Source: Guillardia theta CCMP2712 (lineage: Eukaryota > Cryptophyceae > Pyrenomonadales > Geminigeraceae). Taken from it: DNA of 64,000 bases. Under the pieces are notes generated by a model. It was not told the DNA's origin and did not search any database. It was given only the letters and a program-made list of their open reading frames with translations. Shown piece by piece: positions 34,340-43,756 of the stretch; the first letter of the stretch is position 1, and each line of letters opens with the position of its first letter. Position numbers and translations under genes: made by a program. The DNA lies in NCBI RefSeq assembly GCF_000315625.1, contig NW_005434673.1, positions 978,828 to 1,042,827 on the forward strand. Direction: 5' to 3'.

Positions 34340-34935
34340 CTGGACTCAGTGAGGGGCTGGATGAGGGGCAAGAAATGACGGGAATGAGGGGGATGACAAG
34401 GCCTAGAGGCTATATCGGGTGGACATGTCGGCGATAGGCGGTAAGCGAAGCGATGGAGGAGGGGAGGAGAGATGTCCGGTAGCAGTAGAGGAGGATGTAG
34501 CTTCTGTCCATGTCCGTACAGCAGAGCAGGAGGTGCAAGCGGACGATGTGCAATGTTCGGAGGTCAGATCCCAAGCACGAGAATCAGTACGGTCCGAGGT
34601 TGCAAAGCGAGGAACCAAGAATGAGAAGGTCTCTGGTGACTCTTGGGAGCAGCAGGGCCTCTGGTGACTTGAGGTGCTTTAGCATTGAGAGAGTAGACTG
34701 ATGTCTCGGCATCATCACATCCTAGTCCCTCAAGTCCGAAACCTTTCTCGGAATGGCATGTCGTGTTAGGAATGTTATTCTCAGCTGCCCATCTACCTTG
34801 TTCTCGACCTTCGCTGACAACGGCTTGAAGGCGAGGACCTAGAGAAGCTGTTGGAGAGGATTCGGAGGAAACACGAGGTAAGGACCATGGGTGGTTCCCT
34901 GGTGCAAGAAGCTGACTGGGTTGTGTGTGTTCCAG

Positions 34936-37420
34936 TCGCAGCAAGGTGCGTCCAACCCGAGGTCTACAGTAGGGATCGTTCTGGAAGGTGAAGCGACGCG
35001 TGGGAGTCTCGATCCCCCGCAGCTGACTAATGGCTCCTATCAGGCGTCGCTGTGAACCTGGTAGTCCCTCGAAGCCCAGCTGACAAGTGAGCTGCTCATG
35101 TTCTTGTCGCCTCCTCTCAGCTGACACCCTTGGCAGGACGTACAACGGGCTCAAGATTGAGAACGGTGATGTCGTCACGAAGATCGATGGGGCCCCGGTC
35201 ACCAAGAGCGACGTCGCAGCTCAGCTCCGAGGGCGAGACATCCCTGGAGAGATCGTGACCGTTTCGATCATGAAAGCTCACAGCAATAGGGAGGTTGACT
35301 TCAAGCTGACCAAGGCGGACATGCGCTCTGTGCTGCACTACAAGGACCTGTTTCTCACCCTTGGGGAGCTGAACTCTGAGAACTCAGTGATCAAGTCAGA
35401 GAAAGTCTCGAAGAAGATTGTAGAGCTCGAGAACAGGGTCAACAACATCATGGAGTTTCACAGCTTGCGAGACAGCAGCAATCATGCTCATGTAGAAGAG
35501 TTGGAGCAGCTCGTGCGCGAAGTTTCACTTTCCAATCAAGAGATCGCGAACAAGTGTGCGAATCTCGAGGCGACGTTGAGGGCGCAGGAACGGGAGAAGG
35601 AGAGCGCTGGCAGAGATTTTGAGAGCATTAAAGGAGCAGAACAAGAGCTACAAAGGAGATTGAGGGAGCTTGAGAGAGAACGTGACGAGACCAAGAGGCA
35701 GCTCGATGGCGCTAGGGTTGCAAACAACAACTTGCAGTGGACAGAGAAGCAGTTGGAGAGTTGTCGCAGCGAAGTCGAGACTCTCACAGCTGCAAACAAC
35801 AACTTGTCAGAGCAGTTGAGGGCGTGCAAGGAGTCGGAGAAGAGCTCCGAGGCAGAGAGGAACCGATCTCGCCAGGACTTCTCCATGCTCAGCCAACTGG
35901 TAGAAGACTTGAAGAAGCAAATCGATGTGATACCTTGTCTGTTTACTAGGGCTCAGCGTTGACTTGCCTGCCAGGTGATCAGAGGGAATGAGAGCAAGTT
36001 GACGAACGACCTATCGGACGAGAGGAAGAGAGCCCAGGAGCTGGAGGAGCGGCTCAAGGGCGCGGAAGATGTTTTCACCAAGAAGATGAAGGCGGCAGAG
36101 GCGGAGGCTCTCGAGATGGTCAGGTTGCAGCAGCAGGTCAAGGAAGAGGCTCAGGTCAAGGCAGACCTTCAGGTAAGACTCGCCGTCCCGTTTGCCCCTT
36201 GTCTTGACCCCCAGCTGCCAGGCCCAGCAGATGGCTCTGAACCGGGAGTTGAGCTTCTCCAAGGCGACGATCTCGAAGCTGGAAAAGGAGTTGGAAGATC
36301 TGTCGTACATCAAGGAGGAGCAGGCGAAGAACGACTCAAAGAGCATCAAGGACGTGTTCGATGAGTGCGCGAGACTGAAGGATGAGCTCGCGACCCTAAG
36401 GCTGGACGCTTCCAAGAACGACTTCTTCCTCCAGCAGACGAAGGACCGCTGCTTCTTCCTCGAGCAGCAGCTGGCGGAGAGCAGGGACTTATTGAAGATC
36501 ACCTCTTCCGAGCTTGAGTGGGAGAAAGCTGAGAACTATGACCTCAAGGAGAAGATCGCAAAGGGCTCTCGGGGATCCCAGCTGACGTCCAGCATGGAGC
36601 CCGTCGAGTCGGCTAAGATGAGTGTCCTGAGGGCAGAGAACGAAGACCTTCGCAAGAAAGTCGACTCTCTGCGAGAGGAGCGGCGGCAGGTGAAGTCTCG
36701 AGGAGGAGGAGGAGGAGGAGGGGGCGAGCTGACACTGTGCAGGCCAGGGAGACAATGGAGAGGCAGCGGGCCGGCCTGGACGCGCTGCAGCTGGGGTATG
36801 GGCAAGCGATCAAGAGCCCCTTGGACATGGATGCTCGCGTGCGGATCCAGACACTCCAGGTAGCGGTGGAGCAGCGAGACCAGGAGATTCTTCAGCTCAG
36901 GAGGCAGCTGGAAGATGCCATGGTGAAGAAGCGGCAAATCCCGCTCTACTCGGGGCAGCAGGCGACTCCCGACCAGCTGAGTGACGGCAGGAAGGGGAGG
37001 AGGGAGGGAGGAGGAAGGAGATCGGCTGCATTTCCGCTGTTCAACGCGCGCACGGACGACATACCTCAAGTCGCCACCATCGCTCTTTTCCTCCTGTGCC
37101 TGGACAGCCTCGTCATCCATGTCCAGGATACTTACTTCCATGGCGACAAGGGCGGCGTCCTGGGGTTCCTCTTCATCTGCGGCTCGCTCGCTGCTGTCAT
37201 CTTTGTGCTCCTCACGCTCTTCAAGTTCTTCTTGCGGCTGCTGGGGGAGAGAAATCAGGAGGTGAGGAGAGGAGGAGGAGGAGGAGGAGGAGAGGGGAAC
37301 GCAAGTATCCTGACGGAGGCCGAGCAGGAGAAGGTGACTGTGCAGGTGATATCGGAGCACGCTCCTTTACTTCCCTTCCAGCAAGGGAGCTACGTCAGCG
37401 AGTCCCGTCCTCAGATGTAA
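34936..37420 (+). CDS. PDZ-like / coiled-coil protein with two C-terminal TM helices (5' end unresolved)
   Basis: The visible product begins with a PDZ-like domain: TVGIVLEG, then VAVNLVVPRSPAD, then LGRTYNGLKIENGDVVTKID and GEIVTVSIMK. A long coiled coil of about 480 residues follows (heptads such as VEELEQLVREVSLSNQEIAN, LEKELEDLSYIKEEQAKN and LRRQLEDAMVKKRQIPL). Near the C terminus are two TM helices, ATIALFLLCLDSLVIHV and GFLFICGSLAAVIFVLLTLF, then a Gly-rich stretch and an acidic tail ending at 37420. The plan, with PDZ and coiled coil on one side and a C-terminal membrane hairpin, recalls golgin-like or organelle tethers; this is inference. An exon ending at 34877 (LEKLLERIRRKHE) may belong upstream. 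The splice between the PDZ exons at 35086-35120 does not fit GT-AG in frame. Confidence 0.65.
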
Positions 37421-37845
37421 GTCATATCCTCCCCTCCTCCCCCCAGCCCTTTCCCAGTGCTCTTGCCTTTGGGCTCCTGCTTCTCCTTGCCCCCCTTCTT
37501 CCGCCTCCCTGTCCTTCTTCTTCACTCGTGACCGAGGCAATCGACGCAGGGAGCAAGGAGCAGAGGGAGCGCGCAAGAGCAACAAGAAGCAAGATATCAG
37601 GTGCTCCTCCTCTCCCCTCACGCTCCCAATAACAAGTTTGCAAGATGGTCCAACAGCACCGGCCAACCCCACCACGATGTGTAGAAAATCATGTAAATGT
37701 TTAGTTGAGGTCTATTACAGAAGTTTTTCCCCATCAAGGCTCCTAAATCTCTCTCCTCTCCTTCCCACCCGTTCGATAGCCCGAAACAGGTGACAAGGTT
37801 AGTAGCTGTTGACGAGCGCACTCCCTTGAGACACTCGCTCTTCCT
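37421..37845. other. Convergent 3' spacer
   Basis: Region between the stop of the PDZ/coiled-coil gene and the stop of the minus-strand plastid protein. CT-rich at 37430-37520, otherwise featureless; no supported gene. Confidence 0.55.
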
Positions 37846-38643
37846 CTAGAACCAGGAGTTCTCAGAGGCCACAGCCCAGAAGAGCAGTCCTCCACCAGCT
37901 AGGATCACCTGGTATCAAACAACAACCATGTCAGGCAGGAGAAGACAGGACGCGATCTGAAATGTGTTGGAGTGTTTCATCAACATGAACCTGGGACAGA
38001 TGAGAAGATCATTGCAGTGAGGACTCACCGGCAGGACAACGAAGACTCCTCCCTGGTTCACAAACTCGCTGTCTTCCTTCACCTCCTGCTTATCCTTGCC
38101 CTGCATGCTTTTCCATTGCTCCTCGTCGATAGGCTGCGCATACATGACGTTAGCTGATCCTTCCTCTCATCCAGCAAGACACAGATGCATCATGCTCCTC
38201 ACCTGCTCCATCTTGTTCAACAGGGAGATGGCAGTGTTTGCCGTCGCCGCGATGGCTGTAGTTCCAATCTTGATCGTCTCCTTTTGCGCCCGCTCCATTG
38301 GGGTCAAAACTTGCTCTTCCCCTGTGGACTTGTCCTCTACTCCTCCTTCTTTCCCCAGCCCGAGAGACGCGATGCGGCTCTCGAGCTCCTCGTCTGAGAG
38401 AGTGGAAGAGATCACCTCCTCCTCCTCCTCCTCCTCCATGGAGTTTGAGGCATCATTGACTGAGGGAACAGAGTCCTTGGACAGGAAGAGAGAAGCACGA
38501 CGGCGAGGAATTCTAGCGCTGACGATAGAGCGGCACAACCCTACGGAAGCATGGGAGGATCGCAGAGGAAGAACGTTGGGAGTGAAGGAGAAGACGCAGA
38601 CGGCACTCAGACACAGGACAAGAGCGAAGAGGGCAGACTTCAT
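37846..38643 (-). CDS. Small plastid-targeted single-TM protein, unknown function
   Basis: Three exons join cleanly: 38203-38643, 38029-38133 and 37846-37908, giving 202 residues. The ATG at 38643 opens a signal peptide (MKSALFALVLCLSAVCVFS) cut before Phe (FTPNVLPL), then a basic Ser/Arg-rich transit-like region: a secondary-plastid bipartite leader. The mature part has an acidic Glu run, LSDEELESRIASLGLG, an amphipathic segment (ETIKIGTTAIAATANTAIS), a polar region (EEQWKSMQGKDKQEV) and a C-terminal TM helix, GGVFVVLPVILAGGGLLFWA, ending VASENSWF. I do not recognise the family. The short stromal or lumenal domain plus a single TM helix suggests a thylakoid or envelope accessory protein, but nothing in the sequence gives a function. 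The frame is open further upstream without a better start. Confidence 0.8.
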
Positions 38644-39956
38644 GGTTGCGGGCAGCTCCCAACTTCTCTCAAACTGCCGCAATAGCAATGTCAAGAAAGT
38701 GATGAAAAATCTTCCAACATGTTTGTAAATCAAGTTCATCATCAGTGATACTGACCTGACAAAGTCATCTTTGTCTAGCTTCTTGTTCCATTCTCTAATT
38801 TTCACTGCTCTGTCTACCCCCGCCATGCCTTGTCCTCTCAGCCTCATCTTACCCCTGTGTCTGCCTCCCTGCCATGCCCTCTCTTCACAAATCCCTCCCT
38901 CCTCCCCTCCCTCCCTCCCTCCCTCCCTCCCTCCCCTCCTGCTCTCCCTCCCTGCCATCCCTCTTATAAGTGCTAACACGTATTTTATTTGCCTCCCACT
39001 ACCCTACCCCCACATCAAAGTATATAATCATTTCCAGTAAACAAAGAGGTAGTGGTACATACCCCTACCCATACTTTTTGGGTTGCACCTGCTTTCAGTA
39101 TGTTAGGGGGTGGTCAGTCCGGATTTTGCGAAATCAATTTTGTAGGATGTGTAGAGCAGCGAAGGGAGGAGGGCAGAAGCGGAGAGCTAGGATGCAAGAG
39201 AGAAGAAGAAGGGATGAGCAGAGCAGAGCAGAGCAGAGCAGGGCAGAGCAGGGCAGAGCAGAGCAGAGCAGAGCAGGGCAGGGCAGGGCAGGGCAGAGCA
39301 GGGCAGAGCAGAGCAGAGCAGAGCAGAGCAGGGCAGAGCAGAGCAGGGCAGGGCAGGGCAGGGCAGGGCAGGGCAGGGCAGAGCAGAGCAGAGCAGGGCA
39401 GGGCAGGGCAGGGCAGAGCAGCGCAGAGCAGAGCAGATCGTTGCGAAGCCTCTAGGCATGCAGAAGTGTGTTTATCAGAGTCTGACCATCTCAGAAGGAA
39501 TGGTAGGGCGAACAGTCCTATTGGTCACCGTGGCATTAGTTTTGCTACCCACAAGGTGATAAATCAAGTTCCTTGTACACAAGAACCATGTTCTCTGGAT
39601 CGAGTTGTTGTATCAAAAGCTCTTTGTACTCTGTCTTCCGTGCATCACCGCGCAAGGAACTTCAGTGAAAGGTTTTGCAGCTCTGGATTCCAGACTCGGG
39701 CGGGGTTTGCCAACAATGCAATCAGGACCCATCGATGTGAGAACTTTGTGATTGAACGATTGAACGTGACTTGCAGTTGTAGCGTTGTGCTCTGCCGCTG
39801 CCAGGAATATCCGCATGGGGCTATTCGACTTCCTGAAGCCTGTAGAAGACTCCCTCCCTCTAGTTTCTTCTGATCTCTTGGCTCGCAGCAAGAACAGCAG
39901 CGACCGTCGAGTCCCGACGGGCCATGGAAGGTGTAGGAGGAGCCAGGGGCTCAACA
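38644..39956. other. Intergenic region with C-rich motif and pentamer array
   Basis: Contains a CCCTC tetramer/pentamer tract (38900-38940), the dispersed G-rich motif on both strands (38995-39110), a GAGCA/GGGCA pentamer array (39215-39436) and about 500 bp of ordinary sequence before the WW-TLDc gene. No additional gene supported. Confidence 0.6.
39215..39436 (+). repeat. (GAGCA/GGGCA)n pentamer array, copy 1
   Basis: About 44 tandem 5-bp units alternate between GAGCA and GGGCA in irregular order. It gives open frames on both strands (Ser-Arg-Ala-Glu-Gln type and Cys-Ser-Ala-Leu-Pro type) that are not genes. A second copy in the same orientation lies at 58905-59128. Confidence 0.95.
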
Positions 39957-40996
39957 TGTCTGAGCAGCCTCACTCGCAGAAGCTGCTGGACGAGGAGACG
40001 GGAAAGAACTACTTCTGGAACACTGAGACCGGTTGTTCGTCCCCTCCCGCTCCTCCAGTGCTGACCGAGCGAGCAGGAGAGACGACGTGGGACAGTCCGT
40101 TGGTGGAGAAGACAGGTACCCATGATAGATCCATATCCTCTCCTCGACTCTCCCGTTTCATCCTCGTCTGATGCTGTCTCTGATCGGTTACAGCAACACT
40201 TGAAGTGAACAAATTCCGACAAGTCAAACGTTTGACATTCTCAACCGTCCCACTAGTCAACTTGACCTTCCGGCAGGTGACACACGGCAGACAGAAGCTC
40301 TGCCGTTCCCTGTGGACTTGCTAGCGGGAACATACCTTGAGGGCAGGCAGCTTTCATGTATCTTCCAGGCGTCTCGGGACGGGTCTGTGAAGCTGACGAG
40401 AGTGCTGGTCTGCTGATCGCCTGTAGATGGTCAGCGAGCAAGTTCCATTCCTTGTGCGACAACAGGGGTCCTTGCGTCGTCTACTGCGAGGTCTTCCATG
40501 AGTCTACCCGGCGCCCCTGCCCGCATGCTGACGGACTTGACGAGCAGACGGAGCAGGGGAGCAGGTTCGGAGCCTTCAACCCTGATGGATGGTGCTCCGA
40601 CGACGACTGTCTGCCCAACTTGCATCCTCCTCCGATCCTGACCGGGAGCATGCAGATCGCTACAACCTCAACACCTTCCTCTTCTTCTGGCCGGCAAAGG
40701 TGCGTCCTCCTCCCGCTGCTTCTCTCTCGTCAGACCCTCCACCAGGATGGTGCGGGTCCTGTCAAGCTGCCCAAGGTGGGAGGAGGAGACACAGCGCTCT
40801 TCGATTATGCTCGGTCTGGGCCTCACTTCGGTGCCGATGGACTCGTTATCGGTGTGAGCTCCTCCTTCTCCTCCTCCTCCTGCTCTCTGAAGTTACAGCT
40901 CACCTTGATGTCGCAGGAGCGGGACAAGCTGCTGTCACCGGTCTGTTTGCAGGGCCAGACTTCAGCGATAGTGACAAGACGCAAGGACAACTGAAG
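39957..40996 (+). CDS. WW-TLDc domain protein (3' end unresolved)
   Basis: Starting at ATG 39957 (MSEQPHSQKLL) the first exons encode a WW domain, DEETGKNYFWNTETG then ETTWDSPLVEK across an intron; the first signature Trp is absent. After a linker, several exons encode a TLDc domain: LSCIFQASRDG, WSASKFHSLCDNRGPCVVYC, GSRFGAFNPDGW, RYNLNTFLFFWPAK, VGGGDTALFDYARSGPHFGA followed by DGLVIG, and AAVTGLFAGPDFS. TLDc proteins (OXR1, NCOA7, TBC1D24) protect against oxidative stress or bind the V-ATPase; WW domains bind proline-rich peptides. Introns are short and one joins at GG|A to restore W. Coding likely continues past 40996 (a RLGQSYARIP stretch at 41190-41223), beyond an intronic hexamer array, but the stop could not be fixed. 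It might even read into the SET gene across the gap, though I think they are separate. Confidence 0.7.
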
Positions 40997-41052
40997 GTGA
41001 GTATGGAGGAAAGACCGCATGGAATGGCGACGATGCGAAGAGGGACTTGGGG

Positions 41053-41053
41053 A

Positions 41054-41107
<54 letters not shown>

Positions 41108-41165
41108 GGCAGGAGCAGGAGCAGGGGCAGGGGCAGGGGCAGGGGCAGGGGCAGGGGCAGGGGCA
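41053..41165 (+). repeat. (GGAGCA/GGGGCA)n hexamer array
   Basis: About 18 hexamers, first GGAGCA then GGGGCA, in the likely 3' part of the WW-TLDc gene. The reverse complement of this unit (TGCTCC) is the repeat in the CHY zinc-finger gene introns at 54077 and 54648. Confidence 0.92.
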
Positions 41166-41556
41166 GAAGGCTGAATAGGATCATGCAGGATGTCATTTCC
41201 CGGCTTGGACAGAGTTACGCGAGGATCCCGAAGGAGTGAGACCAGCGGAAGAGCTGATTGCTCCTGCGCATGCTCACCCTGCTCCTAAGGTTCGGTCAGA
41301 CGAGCATTCTAGGAGGCGACCGCGAGAGCGCCCGACTTGCCGAAATGAAGGTGCGTCCTGCTTGCAGCCATCATGCGATGATGGGAGGAAGAACAGGTTT
41401 ACGCAGCCCCAGAGCTCTTCTGATTCAGATTTGTACATAAAGCTTGCCTTCTACACCGTCTCTCTGCTGCCGCCGCCGCCGGCTCACTCCTGCTCGGACT
41501 CCTGATAATCCTACTGCTTCGGATACAACCTCCTCCTCTTCCTCCTCCCTCCCTCC

Positions 41557-42192
41557 NNNNNNNNNNNNNNNNNNNNNNNNNNNNNNNNNNNNNNNNNNNN
41601 NNNNNNNNNNNNNNNNNNNNNNNNNNNNNNNNNNNNNNNNNNNNNNNNNNNNNNNNNNNNNNNNNNNNNNNNNNNNNNNNNNNNNNNNNNNNNNNNNNNN
41701 NNNNNNNNNNNNNNNNNNNNNNNNNNNNNNNNNNNNNNNNNNNNNNNNNNNNNNNNNNNNNNNNNNNNNNNNNNNNNNNNNNNNNNNNNNNNNNNNNNNN
41801 NNNNNNNNNNNNNNNNNNNNNNNNNNNNNNNNNNNNNNNNNNNNNNNNNNNNNNNNNNNNNNNNNNNNNNNNNNNNNNNNNNNNNNNNNNNNNNNNNNNN
41901 NNNNNNNNNNNNNNNNNNNNNNNNNNNNNNNNNNNNNNNNNNNNNNNNNNNNNNNNNNNNNNNNNNNNNNNNNNNNNNNNNNNNNNNNNNNNNNNNNNNN
42001 NNNNNNNNNNNNNNNNNNNNNNNNNNNNNNNNNNNNNNNNNNNNNNNNNNNNNNNNNNNNNNNNNNNNNNNNNNNNNNNNNNNNNNNNNNNNNNNNNNNN
42101 NNNNNNNNNNNNNNNNNNNNNNNNNNNNNNNNNNNNNNNNNNNNNNNNNNNNNNNNNNNNNNNNNNNNNNNNNNNNNNNNNNNNNNNNNNNN
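41557..42192. other. Assembly gap 2 (636 N)
   Basis: Unknown sequence of stated length 636. It is bordered on the left by CT-rich DNA and on the right by a CCTCT pentamer array. It may hold the 5' part of the SET gene. Confidence 0.98.
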
Positions 42193-42204
42193 TAGGCCAA
42201 CTTC

Positions 42205-42277
42205 CCCCTCCTCTCCTCTCCCTCTCCTCTCCTCTCCTCTCCTCTCCTCTCCTCTCCTCTCCTCTCCTCTCCTCTCT
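42205..42277. repeat. (CCTCT)n pentamer array right of gap 2
   Basis: About 13 CCTCT units on the plus strand followed by degenerate CT-rich DNA to 42365. Confidence 0.9.
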
Positions 42278-42563
42278 TCCTCTCTCTCTCTCCTCTTCTT
42301 CTCCTCTTGTCTCCCTTCCCCTCTGTCTCCCCTTCTTCCTTCTCTTCTTCTCCTTTCCTCCTCCTATCATATTCTATCGACGTGAACTTACGATGCTGAT
42401 CCAGGCAGCTTGCACTGTCCGACGACCTGAAGAGAGCATACAGCCATGTGAACCCCTCCCCCCTCCCCTCGCCTCCCTCGCCTCCCCTACGCCCCCCCCC
42501 TCTCCCCCCCCCCTCTCTTGACTTCCCTGCATTCCTCCTCCTGTGAATTGACCAATTCTTCAG

Positions 42564-42875
42564 ATCCTGATGTCCAAGTCATCGAGACGAGGGGCAAGGG
42601 GAGAGGGCTGCAGGCTGCATGCGCCATCAGCAAGGGGACGATTGTTTGCGAGTACCTTGGAGAGATTTTGCCGATGCATGAAGCAAGAAAGCGACAGAAG
42701 TTGCCTGTGAGCTTGCTGATCTTGCCGACCATGACATGTTGTAGGAGGTATGATGAGATGACACCTCCGTTGAATTATGTCTACGTGCTCAGGGAGATCT
42801 TCATTCGAGGAGGTATGCCTTACATCTCTCCATCTACTCTTCCTCCTTTTCTGCTTCCTCCTCGTCCTCCTCGTC

Positions 42876-42911
<36 letters not shown>

Positions 42912-43543
42912 CTCGTCCTCCTCCTCCTCGTCCTCGTCCTCGTCCTCGTCCTCCTCGTCCTCCTCCTCCTCCTCCTCCTCCTCCTCCTCCTCCTTGGCCT
43001 TCTCCTCCGCAATTCAAGTGACCATCACAAGGCCGAGAGGTCGCTCTTCGGACGACAGTAGATGCGACTATCTTCGGTCTCTTTTTGCCTCTGCAGCTTT
43101 CAAGTTGATCTTTTCACTCAGGCAGCGTCGGGCGATTCGTCAATCACTCGTGTGACCCCAACATGGAAGCAAAGCCCGTAACCTGCTCCTGCTCCCTCAC
43201 CGCCCCTCCCTCTCTCCCCCCTTCTGCTCCCTCTCCCTTCCCCCGCCCCTACCCCTGCCTGCCGCCATCACCATTGAGCATGTGCTGATCACAGTGAAGG
43301 TTCGAATCGACGCGGCTCTTCCTCGCATTCTCTTCTGCGCTAGTCGGGACATTCTAGCTGGGGAGGAGCTGACCATTAGCTACGGAGAAGGTTGTTGACG
43401 TGAGCCTTGAGCCGTTTGTGACGACTTATCCAACACCAGCAGATGCTCACGGAGGGGGCAGCAAGTGCGTATGTGGGGCAGAAGCATGTCGGGGAAGCCT
43501 CCCAAGGGAGGAAAGTTTGTACGAGGAAGAGGAGAAGAGGTGA
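42564..43543 (+). CDS. SET-domain protein methyltransferase with post-SET motif (5' end missing)
   Basis: Lysine methyltransferase of the histone type. The exon from 42564 starts in the SET domain: VQVIETRGKGRGLQAACAIS and IVCEYLGEILPMHEARK. A later exon has MTPPLNYVYVLREIF. Then an intron with acceptor CACTCAG (about 43122) joins DATIF to GSVGRFVNHSCDPNMEAKPV, the NHSC active-site motif. The next exon has VRIDAALPRILFCASRDILA and GEELTISYGE with the catalytic Tyr. The last exon gives the post-SET zinc motif SKCVCGAEACRGSL and ends at 43543 after an acidic stretch. Any pre-SET, AWS or targeting domain lies upstream, possibly in assembly gap 2. The CTCGTC tract at 42860-43000 is an intron. The combination of SET and post-SET fits SET1/SETD2/ASH1-like enzymes; the exact subfamily cannot be given. 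Confidence 0.9.
42858..43003 (+). repeat. (CTCGTC/CTCCTC)n array in a SET gene intron
   Basis: About 145 bp of CTCGTC and CTC units on the coding strand, within the intron after the LREIFIRGG exon. Confidence 0.9.
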
Positions 43544-43756
43544 AGAAGAGTCGTCACATGAGCCTGTTGATCCGATCAGTACAATTCATCCATGTTACAA
43601 GTCCTCAACTTCATCGTCTCCTCTACATAACTCTGCACGTCAGTTGGCATGCTGCTCTGAAAGTTGCCGGATTCTCTTCGTTCCGTTCACATGTTACCTT
43701 GTTCCTTGACAAACAGTCTTGCTCCTTCAATCCTCTGCGCGTCCTCCTTCGGCTGT

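Noticed and set aside
34564-35205. Minus-strand frame of 213 codons upstream of the PDZ gene
   Set aside because: No domain and no matching neighbours; it overlaps the plus-strand exons LEKLLERIRRKHE and TVGIVLEG, which fit the PDZ gene.
39215-39436. CRISPR-like array
   Set aside because: Units are 5 bp with no spacers; it is a simple minisatellite. No CRISPR array or cas gene is present.
39052-39873. Open frame encoding tandem Ser-Arg-Ala-Glu-Gln repeats
   Set aside because: A 5-bp repeat without stops is open in several frames on both strands. The same happens at 58785-59193, so this is not a coding signal.
41444-42385. Open frames of about 320 codons across the N gap
   Set aside because: Most of each frame is N; the rest is CT repeat.
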